DNA of 64,000 nucleotides from Delphinapterus leucas (Eukaryota > Chordata > Mammalia > Artiodactyla > Monodontidae), in contig NW_022098026.1 of assembly GCF_002288925.2 (NCBI RefSeq), forward strand, positions 21,258,507 to 21,322,506. Reading direction: 5' to 3'. Position numbers and translations under genes: made by a program. Below are positions 23,170-35,629 of the stretch, in pieces (within the stretch, counting starts at the first letter, position 1; every line of letters starts with the position of its first letter). Under the pieces are notes generated by a model, which had not been told where the DNA came from, searched no databases, and saw only the letters and a program-made list of their open reading frames with translations.

Positions 23170-23465
23170 TTCTTTTTCCTCCCTGCCTCCCCTGCTTCCT
23201 TCTTTTCCCTCCCATCTATCCATCCATCCATCCATCCTCCACCTTTACTTATATTTTGATTCTCTTCTTTCTTTCCTTCTCTTCTTTCTCCCTTTTTTAC
23301 CTTTCCATTTTCTTTCAATAACTTTCTTTTCCACTTCTTTCTTTGTCTTTTTCTTTTCCTATTTCTTTTTTCTTTTATTCTGTCCTTTCCTTTTCTCTTT
23401 GTTTATTTTCCCTCTCCCTCCTTTCCAGCTTTCTTTCATCCTTCTCTTTCTTAAATTCTTTCTCT
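23170..23465. repeat. ~300-bp polypyrimidine tract with (CATC)n
   Basis: Nearly all C/T on the plus strand, with a short CATC run at 23216-23237. Such strand asymmetry can form triplex (H-DNA) structures; that is inference. The 133-codon frame here is a Ser/Phe/Leu low-complexity artefact. Confidence 0.9.
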
Positions 23466-24150
23466 CAGCAGCAAATCACTCAACATTTCAACAAATCCAT
23501 AAATTAGCGGTAGTTTTATGGGCTGGTGCTAACACCTATTCTGATCAACCAGGCATTGCAAACTGATGTGAGTGCTGATAGGGTGGCTCAGGCCTTGCAT
23601 GGAAAGTAGCCAAATCAGCACACCGCTATTGTTTAATGATGCCAGAGACTAACAGGAAGTCTTCTGCAAATTGCCTCACAAATTATACAGTGGTTCCCTG
23701 CCTTCTTGTTATTGGCACGAAATAGATTTGTGAAACTAGGCTTAACATCCAAATTCTTTCTCTGTTATAAGAAGTATCAAAGCTACCTTTTTAAACATAA
23801 CAGTGAAAAAATAAATTTTTACAGAAAATGCCATAAACAAAGAAAGTATAAATGACAAACTTGGGAAATACAGTATAATGACAGTCAAAAGGTCTAATTT
23901 CCGTCATATATAAAATGTTCTTGCAAATTATTTATATATACACACACATGTTTCAATAGAAAATGGCAAATTTTATGGATAATTCACACAGAAGGAAATA
24001 AAAATGGCCAACAGACATAGGACGCTCAACCTCAAGAGTTAAAGAAATTCAGTTTGAAAGGTCATTTTCTCGAAAGAAAATTTATTATTTTTAACAAAGT
24101 GTAATGCTTTAAATTAGCCTGAAGAATAATATTAGTATACATTTTATCAA
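23466..24150. other. No gene; unassigned
   Basis: AT-rich sequence up to the T run that marks the CBX3 retrocopy's A-tail. A short CA/TA patch lies at 23935-23949. Part of 23790-24130 could be an old L1 piece, but landmarks are weak. Confidence 0.45.
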
Positions 24151-26000
<1,850 letters not shown>

Positions 26001-26048
26001 GGGGAGGGGGCTGGGGAGCTATTTTTCCTTAACTTTTTTAATCTTGCC

Positions 26049-26388
26049 TTTTTTTTAATACATTTACTTATTTATATTTTTGGTTGCGTTGGGTCTTCGT
26101 TGCTGCGCACAGGCTTTCTTTAGTTGCGGTGAGTGGGGACTACTCTTCGTTGCGGTGTGCACGCTTCTCACTGCGGTGGCTTCTTGTTGCGGAGAACGGG
26201 CTCTAGGTGTGTGGGCTTCAGTAGTTGTGGCACACGGACTGCAGTAGTTGTGGCTCACGGGCTCAGTAGTTGTGGCTCACGGGCTTAGTTGCTCCGCGGC
26301 ATGTGCGATCTTCCCGGACCAGGGCTCGAACCCGTGTCCCCTGCATTGGCAGGCGGATTCTTAACCACTGCGCTACCAGGGAAGTCCC
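26049..26388 (-). mobile_element. CHR SINE, long form
   Basis: Minus-strand 340-bp copy, with the head at 26,388 ('ctaccagggaagtccc'), 'ggttcgagccctggtccgg' as the B-box zone, modular 'gtagttgtggctcacgggc' repeats, and an A/T tail at 26,049-26,080. It sits just upstream (5') of the CBX3 retrocopy. Confidence 0.95.
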
Positions 26389-26425
26389 TAGCCATGCACA
26401 CCTTTAAATGTGATTCTTAAAAAGT

Positions 26426-26657
26426 ATTGTCTCTCAGGGGGCTTCCCTGGTGGCGCAGTGGTTGAGAGTCTGCCTGCCGATGCAGGGGACACGGGTTCAT
26501 GCCCCGGTCCGGGAAGATCCCACATGCCGTGGAGCAGCTAGGCCCGTGAGCCATAGCCGCTGAGCCTGCGCGTCCGGAGCCTGTGCTCCGCAACGGGAGA
26601 GGCCACAACAGTGAGAGGTCCGCGTACCGCAAAAAAAAAAAAAAAAATTGTCTCTCA
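26426..26657 (+). mobile_element. CHR SINE, short subfamily, perfect 11-bp TSD
   Basis: The body is 26,437-26,646, ending in a 17-A tail. Direct repeats attgtctctca at 26,426-26,436 and 26,647-26,657 are identical. It faces the preceding long CHR copy head to head. Confidence 0.97.
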
Positions 26658-26944
26658 ATAAACAATTTTGCCAAATTGTCTCCCCTTCCTGTTCTCTTAA
26701 AAATGTAGGTTATAAAGAAATGGGGGATGTTTTTCTAAGTAATGTTTTACTTAAGCCCAATTCTTCAGACTGGGCTGCCAATTATTCTTCCCCATTTCCC
26801 ATCCCTACTGAAATACTCAGAATATTAGGTATCACTGCCATTTTTCAAATATATGTTTTAAAACTTAATGAAACAGGAAGGAATTGGGTCACCTTTGAGA
26901 TCCCCTTCATGTTTATCTCTTGCTTAGTCAGTACAACGGCAAGG
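26658..26944. other. No gene or recognised repeat
   Basis: Short unassigned interval. A 99-codon frame at 26,648-26,947 starts in the SINE flank and has no family features. Confidence 0.45.
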
Positions 26945-27150
26945 TAAGGTCACAGGATTTGGAGTCAAACCGAACCTGAGTTTAATCTTTGCTCTGGTAT
27001 TTAGTTACCTATATCTGATATCTAAGTTTCTTATTCTCTTGAACCTCAACTTTCTCATCTGTAGAATAGGACTAATACTGGCATGTGTTTCACTATTCTA
27101 AGTGATACAAGGCATGTGGAGCACTTAGAGTAAACAGAGTAACAGAGGAC
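26945..27150 (+). repeat. MIR SINE
   Basis: 'aggtcacaggatttggagtc', 'aacctcaactttctcatctgtagaatagg' and 'gtggagcacttagagtaaac' follow the MIR order, with substantial decay. Confidence 0.8.
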
Positions 27151-27187
27151 CGGATAAATACACTGCTGAGACAATGATGGTGATAAT

Positions 27188-27287
27188 GATGAAAGCTTAA
27201 GATGACGGGGGTGGGGATGATGGTGGTAATGATGAAAGCTTAAGATGACGGGGGTGGGGATGATGGTGGTAAAGATGAAAGCTTAAG
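27188..27287. repeat. 43-bp tandem repeat, 2.3 copies
   Basis: Unit 1 is 27,188-27,230, unit 2 is 27,231-27,273 (one mismatch near the end), and a partial third is 27,274-27,287. Each starts gatgaaagcttaag and carries 'gacgggggtggggatgatgg'. The near identity suggests a recent local duplication. Confidence 0.95.
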
Positions 27288-27784
27288 AATGTAAGAGAAC
27301 TGATCAGAACTATGAGGGGAACTCCAGGTCGTATCTACTTAATTTAGAAGGAACAGATGGAATGTCACCTAAATGCTAAGAAAAGAACTTTGCAACTTAT
27401 TCAAGGTTTGAATCTAAGTCCCTTGAAATCTCACTGAGTCAGTATAATACAGAATATCTCATTCTGGTAAAGAGCCAGGCTTTAAACTCTTTCATCAATT
27501 TAAACACAGTAGAATGAGGGAAACAGATGAGAAAAGAGAATAAGAGTAGTCAGAACAGTAGGGGAGGCAAACACACATTCAGATCTATGTATAATTTTGA
27601 CACAATATGGGTCAACATCTAATAATATTTCAAAGATGATGCAGGTAACCTTGACAACTCAGCTGATGCAGGCAGTGAAAGAATAAGAGATTCACAGGGA
27701 GACCCAGGAGAAAATCTGGGCCATTTTCTTGGTTGACTGATGGCTCATAGCTTTTACTCTGTAGAAAATTTGTTATAACTCGTA
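27288..27784. other. No gene or recognised repeat
   Basis: Unassigned AT-rich sequence. Confidence 0.5.
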
Positions 27785-28080
27785 AAGCAGTCTTTTTTTA
27801 CTTCATCAACAAACATCTATTAAACGTTTGTAACATGCCAAGACACTGTGCTAGGTCTTGGGGATATAGAGACATTCCCTTGCCACGAGAAGCCTCTCAA
27901 GAAGGACATTCCCACTTACAGCCAGCTAGAATGCAACCCTGCACTTCAACCTCACCCAGGAACCCTGCAAGTCATGGCTTATTAGTGCAATTTTATCGAC
28001 CAAGGTAACTGAAGTTCAGAGAAAATACAACTAGAACGGGCCAAGGCTAACATTTCAACTTCACTCTGCCTGGGCTCGAT
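27785..28080 (-). repeat. Decayed repeat and MIR-like fragment
   Basis: 27,800-27,900 has the old dispersed-repeat phrase 'acactgtgctaggtcttgggg'. 27,955-28,050 has 'gaccaaggtaactgaagttcagagaaa', like a minus-strand MIR. Confidence 0.45.
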
Positions 28081-28159
28081 TCTCAGAAGAGTGATAAAAA
28101 TGAAGTGATTTATTTTGATTGGGATAATGCTAATAATGAGAATAAAAACAGGCTAGGTT

Positions 28160-28201
28160 TGTTGCAGCAGCAACAGCAGCAAAAAAAAAAAAAAAAAAAA
28201 G
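28160..28201. repeat. (CAG)n-like run passing into A20
   Basis: 'ttgcagcagcaacagcagc' is followed by about 20 A. The minus-strand frame reads this as Phe/Cys runs and is not a gene. Confidence 0.9.
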
Positions 28202-28660
28202 CTTCTTCACACCTCAGTGGCTCAACACAATTTCCTCTCTCCATCATGCTACATGTCCATGTAGGCTGGCAAGGGACTCTATGACATGGAGCCACTGAGC
28301 TCCACCATCTAGAACCGGCAGCCTCCTCAGTTGCAGAGGCAGAGGCAGAGGGCATGGAGGATTGTCCAGTACTGGCTCTTGAGGGTCACTTCCAGGTGCA
28401 GCTCACTGGCCAGCCCTCGTCACATGGCTTTACTCAGGGTTGGGATGAGGCTGAGAGGAGTGAAGCCCTTAGTGTGACATCTAAGGAGGCATGGGCTCTC
28501 TGGGTCATGCAAACACAGGCCTGGCACTGGTGTGACCCCAAAAGCCAGTGGTTCCTTATATTTTTTACTTTAGGCAACTTACCGGTCTCACCTTAGTCCC
28601 AGTCATGGCCCCCACCTAACTGATAGGAGGCTGGGAAATGCAGGGTCTCTCATGTTTGGG
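28202..28660. repeat. Possible ancient LTR (MLT/MaLR-like) relic
   Basis: 'cacctcagtggctcaacacaat', 'ccactgagctccaccatct', 'gtcacttccaggtgcagctcactggccag', 'ggaggctgggaaatgcag' resemble the internal order of an old mammalian solo LTR. No LTR termini, internal genes or flanking duplication are seen. Weak call. Confidence 0.35.
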
Positions 28661-28786
28661 AGGGAGAGAGAAGGTGGATACTGGAGAGGACTAGGAATGT
28701 CTAGTAACCTGGGCTTGAAACCTTACCCTCATCTGTGATGCTGCCTTCTGCTCCTTTTCTCCCTGCCTCTCTAATCCAGGCAGTTG

Positions 28787-29285
28787 CCAAGCTTTGGGAT
28801 TTTTTTTTTTTTTTTTTACATCTTTATTGGAGTATAATTGCTTTACAATGGTGTGCTAGTTTCTGCTTTATAACAAAGTGAATCAGCTCTACATATACAT
28901 ATATCCCCATATCTCCTCCCTCTTGCATCTCCCTCCCTCCCACCCTCCCTATCCCACCCCTCTAGGTGGTCACAAAGCACAGAGCTGATCTCCCTGTGCT
29001 ATGCAGCTGCTTCCCACTAGCTATCCATTATACATTCGGTAGTGTATATATGTCCATGTCTCTCTCAATTTGTCACCGCTTACCCTTCCCCCTCCCCCTA
29101 TCCTAAAGTCCATTCTCTAGTAGGTCTGTGTCTTTATTCCTGTCTTACCCCTAGGTTCTTCGTGACATTTTTTTTTCTTAAATCCCATATATATGTGTTA
29201 GCACACGGTATTTGTCTTTCTCTTTCTGACTTACTTCACTCTGTATGACAGACTCTAGGTCTATCCACCCAAGCTTTGGGATTTT
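28787..29285 (-). mobile_element. 5'-truncated LINE-1 with perfect 17-bp TSD
   Basis: Minus-strand L1 3' UTR (about 28,804-29,268). It runs from the A-tail (T run 28,800-28,819) through 'tattggagtataattgcttt' and 'gctgatctccctgtgctatg' to 'cttcactctgtatgacagac'. The host sequence ccaagctttgggatttt is at both 28,787-28,803 and 29,269-29,285. Young-looking insertion. Confidence 0.96.
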
Positions 29286-29317
29286 AACCAAATACAGCAA
29301 AAGCTGTATGTCAGATG

Positions 29318-29640
29318 CTTGCTGTGTGCCAGGTATTACACTATCCATGCTTATGCTCATCAATGCATTTATTCATTCCTCACAACAGCCCTCTGAAGAA
29401 GTTCCTATGGGTGGGATGGGAGGGAGGTCCAAGAGGGAGGGGATATGTATAGCTGACTCACTTTGTTGTATAGCAGAAACTAACACACCATTATAAATCA
29501 ACTATATCCCAATTTTAAAAAATTCAGTTTTTAAATGAGAAAACTGAGGCTTAGAGAAATTGAATAACTTGCCCAGGTCATTTCTATAAAGGGTAAAGCT
29601 GAGATTTGGACTCATATCTAACTAGAAAGACTTTTTTCCT
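29318..29640 (-). repeat. MIR SINE, minus strand, split by an L1 tail
   Basis: Left part 'gctgtgtgccaggtattacac...cctcacaacagccctctgaagaagtt'. Right part (29,530-29,640) 'aaatgagaaaactgaggcttagaga', 'gaataacttgcccaggtc'. The two join across the L1 piece at 29,408-29,518. Confidence 0.82.
29408..29518 (+). mobile_element. LINE-1 3' terminal fragment
   Basis: Last ~110 bp of an L1: 'gggagggaggtccaagaggg', 'gactcactttgttgtatagcag', 'ataaatcaactatatccc', ending in an A-rich stretch. Severely 5'-truncated. Confidence 0.88.
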
Positions 29641-30134
29641 CCTCTTTAACCCTATGCAACCCATCCTTGTGGGAGCTTACAATCGTGCTGTATTCCAAGT
29701 TTATTAAATGAGAGCGTGGCTACATCAGCCCAACCCATGAAATAAATAGTTGGAGAGAAATATTGACATGCCACTGGTAGGAAGTATCTGTAGCATCATC
29801 ATCAGTGATACTAAGCCTATGTCATTGATAAAAGGTGATGGGATTTTGTTGTTGTTGTTTTCTTTTGGTTTTCTACATGAAAATTCAGTGCCATCTGTTA
29901 TTAGCACATGTGGAATAGAGAATGAGGGTCAAGATGTCTTTACCAATTAGATGTATGATTGGGGCAACTCCCTCTGTTTTGCCAGCTACCAAAAAAAGGG
30001 GGCTGAATCAGCTTTCCTAAGGTCACCGCCACTATTGACCTTACAAAATTCAGTGTCGATGGCAGAGATAGGTAAGATCATAACGGTGGAAAATATTTTA
30101 TTATTATTTTTTTCATTTTATTTTTAATTTTTAT
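29641..30134. other. No gene or recognised repeat
   Basis: Unassigned sequence with a (GTT)n-like patch at 29,845-29,862 and T-rich DNA from 30,095. Confidence 0.5.
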
Positions 30135-30662
30135 TTTTTAAATAGATCTTTATTGGAGTATAATTGCTTCACAATACCGTGTTAGTTTCTGTTGCACAAC
30201 AAAGTGAATCAGCCATATGCATACACACGTCCCCGTATCCCCTCCCTCTTGAGCCTTCCACCCACCCTCCCTATCCCACCCCTCTAGGTCATCAAAGCAC
30301 CGAGCAGATCTCCCTGTGCTATGCGGCTGCTTCCCACCAGACAACTATTTTACATTTGGTAGTGTATATATGTTGATGCTACTCTCACTTTGCCCCAGCT
30401 TTGCTCTCTCACACCATGTCATCAAGTCCATTCTCTATGTCTACCCCTTTATTCCTGCGTTGCAACTAGGTTCATCAGTCAACTTTATTTTTAGATCCCA
30501 TATATACGGGTTAGCATATGGTATTTGTTTCTTTTTGACTTACTTCACTCTGTATGACAAACTCTAGGTCCATCCACCTCACTACAAATAACTCAATTGC
30601 ATTTCTTTATATGGCTGAGTAATATTCCATTGTATATATGTGTCACATCTTCTTTTCTAATT
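30135..30662 (-). mobile_element. LINE-1 3' end ('cttcacaata' subfamily)
   Basis: Minus-strand L1 3' UTR from 'tattggagtataattgcttcac' to 'tgtatatatgtgtcacatcttc'. The same variant bases ('aatcagccatatg', 'ctcttgagcc') occur in the L1 at 63.0 kb, so the two are one subfamily. 5' side abuts the next L1. Confidence 0.93.
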
Positions 30663-31045
30663 TTTTTGTAATAACTTTTTTTTAACATCTTTATTGGAGT
30701 ATAATTGCTTTACAATGTTATTAGTTTCTGCTGTATAACAAAGTGAATCAGCTCTACATATATATATATCCATATATCTCCTCCCTCTTGCGTCTCCCTC
30801 CCAACCCTCCCTATCCCACCCCTCTAGGTGGTCACAAAGCACCGAGCTGATCTCCCTGTGCTATGTGGCTGCTTCCCACTAGCTATCTATTTTACATTTG
30901 GTAGTGTATATATGTCCATGGCACTCTCTCACTTCGTCCCAGCTTACCCTTCCCCCTCCCTGTGTCCTCAAGCCAATTCTCTACATCTGCGTCTTTATTG
31001 CTGTCCTGCCTTTTTTAGATTCCATATAAATGTGTTGGCATATTT

Positions 31046-34000
31046 TTGTTTTTATTTCTGTTATTCTAGGAGGTGGGTCCAAAAAGATCTTGCTGTAGTT
31101 TATGTCAAAGAGTGTTTTTCCTATGTTTTCCTCTAAAAGTTTTATAGTGCCTGGTCTTACATTTAAGTCTTTAATCCATTTGGAGTTTATTTTTGTGTAT
31201 GGTGTTAGGTAGTGTTCTAATTTCATTCTTTTACATGTAGCTGTCCAGTTTTCCCAGCACCACTTATTGAAGAGGCTGTCTTTTCTCCATTGTATGATCT
31301 TGCCTCCTTTGTTGTAAATTAGGTGCCCATATATGTGTGCGTTTATCTCTGGGCATTCTATCCTGTACCATTGATCTATATTTCTGTTTTTGTGCCAGTA
31401 CCATACTGTCTTGATTACTGGAGCTTTGTGGTATAGTTTGAAGTCAGGGAGACTGATTCCTCCAACTCCGTTTTTCTTTTTCAAGATTGCTTTGGCTATT
31501 GGAGGTCTTTTATGTTTCCATACGAACTGAAAGATTATTTTGTTCTAATTCTGTGAAGAATGCCATTGGTAGTCTGATAGGGATTGCACTGAATCTGTAG
31601 ATTGCTTTGGGTGGTATAGCCATTTTCATAATATTGATTCTTCCAATCCAAGAACATGGTATATTTCTCCATCTGTTTATGTCATTTTTGATTTCTTTCA
31701 TCAGTGTTTTATAGTTTTCTGAGTACAAGTCTTTTGCCTCCTTAGGCAGGTTTATTCCTAGGTATTTTATTCTTTTTGTTGCAATGGTAAATGGGACTGT
31801 TTCCTTGATTTCTCTTTCTGATTTTTCATTGTTGCTCTATAGGAATGCCAGAGATTTCTGTGCATTAATTTTGTATTCTGCAACCTTACCAAATTCATTG
31901 ATTAGTTCTAGTAGTTTTCTGGTGGCATATTAAGGATTTTCTATGTATAGTATCATGTCATCAGCAAATAGTGACAGTCTTACTTCTTCTTTTCCAATTT
32001 GTATTCCTTTTATTTCTTTTTCTTCTCTGATTGCTGTGGCTAGGACTTCCAAAACTATGTTGAATAAGAGCGGTGAGAGTGGACATCCTTGTCTTGTTCC
32101 TGATCTTAGAGGAAATCCTTTCAGTTTTTCACCATTGAGTATGATGCTTGCTGTGGGTTTGTCATATATGCCCTTTATTTTGGTGAGGTAGGTTCCCTCT
32201 ATGCCCATTTTCTGGAGAGTTTTTATCATAAAGGGGTGTTGAATTTTGTCAAAAGCTTTTTCTGCATCTATTGAGATTATCATATGGTTTTTACCCTTCA
32301 CTTTGTTAATATGGTTTATCACATTGATTTGTGTATATTGAAGAATCCTTCCATTCCTGGGATAAACCCCACTTGATCATGGTGTATGATGCTTTTAATG
32401 TGCTGCTGGATTCTGTTTGCTAGTATTTTGTTGAGGAATTTTGCATCTATGTTCATCAGTGTTATTGGCCTGTAGTTTTCTTTTTTTGTGACATCTTTGT
32501 CTGGTTTTGGTATCAGGATGATGGTGGCTTCGTAGAATGAATTTGGGAGTGTTTCTCCCTCCACAAGTTTTTGGAAGAGTTTGAGAAGTATCGGTGTTAG
32601 CTCTTCTCTAAATGTTTGATAGAATTCGCCCGTGAAGCAATCTGGTCCTGGACTCTTGTTTGTTGGAAGATTTTTAATTACGGTTTCAATTACATTACTT
32701 GTGATAGGTCTGTTTATATTTTCTAATTCTTCCTGGTTCAGTCTTGGAAAATTGTATCTTTCCAAGAATTTGTCCATTTCTTCATGGTTGTCCATTTTAT
32801 TGGCATATCGTTGTTTGTAGTAGTCTCTTATAATCCTTTGTATTTCTGCAGTGTCAGTTGTGATTTCTCCTTTTTCATTTCTAATTTTATTGATTTGCAT
32901 CCTCTCCCTTTTTTTCTTGATTAGTCTGGCTAAGGGTTTATCCATTTTGTTTATCTTCTCAAAGAACAAGCTTTTAGTTTTATTGATCTTTGCTATTGTT
33001 TTCTTTATTTCTATTTCATTTGTTTCTGCTCTGATCTTTATGATTTCTTTCCTTCTACTGACTTTGGGTTTTCATTGTTCTTCTTTCTCTAGTTGTTTTA
33101 AGTGTAGGGGTTAGATTGTTTATTTGAGATTTTTCTTGTTTCTTGAGGTGAGAATGAATTGCTATAAACTTTCCTCTTAGAACTGCTTTTGCTGTGTCCC
33201 ATAGGTTTTGGGTCTTCGTGTTTTCATTGTCATTTGTTTCTATGTATTTTTGATTTCTTCTTTGATTTCTTCAGTGAACTCTTGGTTATTTAGTAGTGCA
33301 CTGTTTAGCCTCCGTGTATTTGTGTCTTTTACAGTTTTTTCCCTGTAATTGATTTCCAATCTCATAGTGTTGTGGTCAGAAAAGATGCTTTTTTTCAATT
33401 TTCTTAAATTTTCCAAGGCTTGATGTGACCCAAGATGTGATCTATCCTGGAGAATGTTCTGTGTGCACTTGGGAAGAAAGTGTATTCTGCCACTTTGGGG
33501 TGGAATGTTCTAAATATCAATTAGATCTATCTGGCCTATTGTGTCATTAAAAGCTTGTGTTTCCTTATTTATTTTCTGTTTGGATGATCTGTCCATTGGT
33601 GTAAGTGGGGTGTTAAAATCCCCTACTATTATTGTGTTACTGTCGATTTCTCCTTTCATGGTTGTTAGCATTTTCCATATGTATTGAGGTGCTTCTATGT
33701 TGGGTGCATAAACATTTATAATTGTTGTATCTTTTTCTTGGATTGATCCTTTGATCATAACGTAGTGTCCCTCCTTATCTTTTGTAACAGTCTTTATTTT
33801 AAAGTCTATTTTATCATATACGAGTATTGCTACTCCAGCTTTCTTTTGATTTCCATTTGCATGGAATATCTTTTTCCATCCCATCAATTTCAGTCTGTAT
33901 GTTGTCCCTAGGTCTGAAGTGATCTCTTGTAGACAGCATATATATGGGTCTTGTTTTTGTAACCATTCAGCCAGTCTGTGTTTTTTGGTTGGGGCATTTA

Positions 34001-34049
34001 ATCCATTTAAATTCAACATTATTATCAACATGTATGTTCCTATTACCAT
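31046..34049 (-). pseudogene. LINE-1 ORF2 relic (endonuclease + reverse transcriptase)
   Basis: Decayed L1 ORF2, broken into open segments at 33,510-34,049, 32,319-32,969, 31,930-32,322, 31,510-31,728 and 30,981-31,484. The first holds the apurinic-type endonuclease ('LNLNGLNAP', 'CLQE', 'GDFNTPL'). The middle ones hold reverse-transcriptase blocks ('KSPGPD', '[14 protein letters not shown]', 'FADDM'). The last begins in the region after the RT and stops after '[12 protein letters not shown]', where coding sequence jumps into 3' UTR. So the C-terminal segment with its Cys-rich motif is missing. A small deletion at about 33,512 shifts the frame after 'DLIDI'. The plus-strand frames here are antisense shadows. 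Confidence 0.93.
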
Positions 34050-34107
34050 TTTCTTAATTGTTTTGGGTTTATTTTTGTGGGTCTTTTTCTTCTCTTGTGC
34101 TTCCTGC

Positions 34108-34998
34108 TTAGAGAAGTTTCTTTAGCATTTGTTGTAAAGCTGGTTTGGTGGTGCTGAATTCGGTTAGCTTTTGCTTGTCTGAAAAGCTTTTCAATTTTCC
34201 ATCGAATCTGAATGAGATCCTTGCTGGATGGAGTAATCTTGGTTGTAGGTTTTTCTCTTTCATCGCTGCCACTCCCTTCTGGCCTGCAGAGTTTCCACTG
34301 AAATATCAGCTAGTAACCTTATGGGGATTCCTTTCTATGTTATTTTTTGTTTTTCCCTTGCTGATTTTAATATTTTTCTTTCAATTTAACTTTTGTTACT
34401 TTGATTAATATGTGTCTTGGTGTCTTTTTCCTAGGGTTTATCCTGGATGGGAGTCTCTGTGCTTCCTGGACTTGGGTGACTGTTTCCTTTCCCATGTTAG
34501 GGAAGTTTTCCACTATAATCTCTTCAAATATTTTCTCAGACCCTTTCTTTTTTGCTTCCTCTTCTAGGACCCCTATAATTCGAATGTTGGTGCATTTAGT
34601 GTTGTCCCAGAGGTCTCTGAGATTGTCTTCAATTATTTTCATTCTTTTTCTTTCTTCTGTTCCTTGCCAGTTATTTCCCCCATTTTGTCTTCCAGCTCAC
34701 TTATTTGTTCGTCTGTCTCAGTTATTCTGTTATCGATCTCTTCTAGTGTATTTTTCATTTCACTTATTGTGTTGTTCATCTCTGTTTGTTTGTTCTTTAG
34801 TTCTTCTAAATGTTTGTTAAACATTTCTTGTATTTTCTCAATCCGTGCTTCCATTCTATTTCCAAGATTTTGAATCATCTTTACTATCATTTCTCTGAAT
34901 TCTTTTTCAGGTGGGTTGCCTATTTCCTCTTCATTTATTTGGTCTTGTAGGTTTTTACCTGGCTCCTTCATCTGTGACATATTTTCTTGCCGTCTCAT
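34108..34998 (-). pseudogene. LINE-1 ORF1 relic (RNA-binding nucleocapsid-like protein)
   Basis: ORF1p normally coats L1 RNA as a coiled-coil trimer. Here the Met at 34,996-34,998 ('MRRQENMSQMK') is the likely start. Codons upstream to 35,136 are 5' UTR read-through. The segment 34,639-34,998 is a heptad-rich coiled coil ('EEIDNRITETDEQISELEDKM'). A one-base shift near 34,640 moves to the RRM-containing frame 34,367-34,642 ('TNIRIIGVLEEE', 'NFPNMGKE', 'RHILIKVTK'). The C-terminal domain region to the TAA at 34,108-34,110 has further stops and shifts. About 297 codons in total, a normal length for mammalian ORF1. Confidence 0.9.
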
Positions 34999-35629
34999 TT
35001 TTTTTTGTTTTTTATGAGTGGGATTGTGTTCCTGTTTTACTGGTTGTTTGGCCTGAGGCTTCCAACACTGGGGTTTGTAGGCTATTGGGAATAGTTGGGT
35101 CTTGGTGCTGAGATGAGGCAGTCTGTGAGACCTCACTATGATGAATATTCCCTGGGGTCTGAGGTTCTCTGTTAGTCAAGTGGTTCGGACTCGGAGCTCC
35201 CACCACAGGAGCTTCCCCCCAACCCTGGGCTTTCAAATCAAGATCTTGCAAGCCATGTGGGGTGGCAAAAAAAAAAGAGAACAATAACAAAGTAAAAAAT
35301 AAAATTAGACTAGGAAACTAACTGATATGTTAGAAATAATGTAAAAATAAAAATATAAATGAATCAACAACTGGAAGGTACCTCACTACCACAATAGTAA
35401 AAAAGAGGACGAGGGAAAAGAAACAAAAAAGTGTGTGGGGGGAAGGCCTTGGCTGTGGAGGGCGGGGCCTAAGCAAGGGTGAGGTTTGGGTGGTGGGCGG
35501 GTCCAATGCTTCTCTAACTTGGAAAGTTCTCTAACTTGGAAATGGTGCTGGGGGCTGTGGGGGATGGGGCTTAGGCTCAAGGAACAGAAGGGGCCCAGGC
35601 CTGCCCCCCAGCCTGGTCTCAGAGGGCAG

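Noticed and set aside
23165..23566. 133-codon Ser/Phe/Leu-rich frame resembling a membrane protein
   Set aside because: It is translation of a polypyrimidine tract.
27188..27287. Possible CRISPR-like direct repeats
   Set aside because: The units are contiguous 43-bp tandem copies without unique spacers, in mammalian DNA.
28202..28660. Endogenous retrovirus with genes
   Set aside because: Only vague old-LTR wording is present; no LTR ends, primer-binding site, or gag/pol/env-like frames were seen here or elsewhere in the window.
31943..35111. Several plus-strand frames of 60-140 codons with hydrophobic runs
   Set aside because: They are antisense shadows of L1 ORF1 and ORF2 relics.
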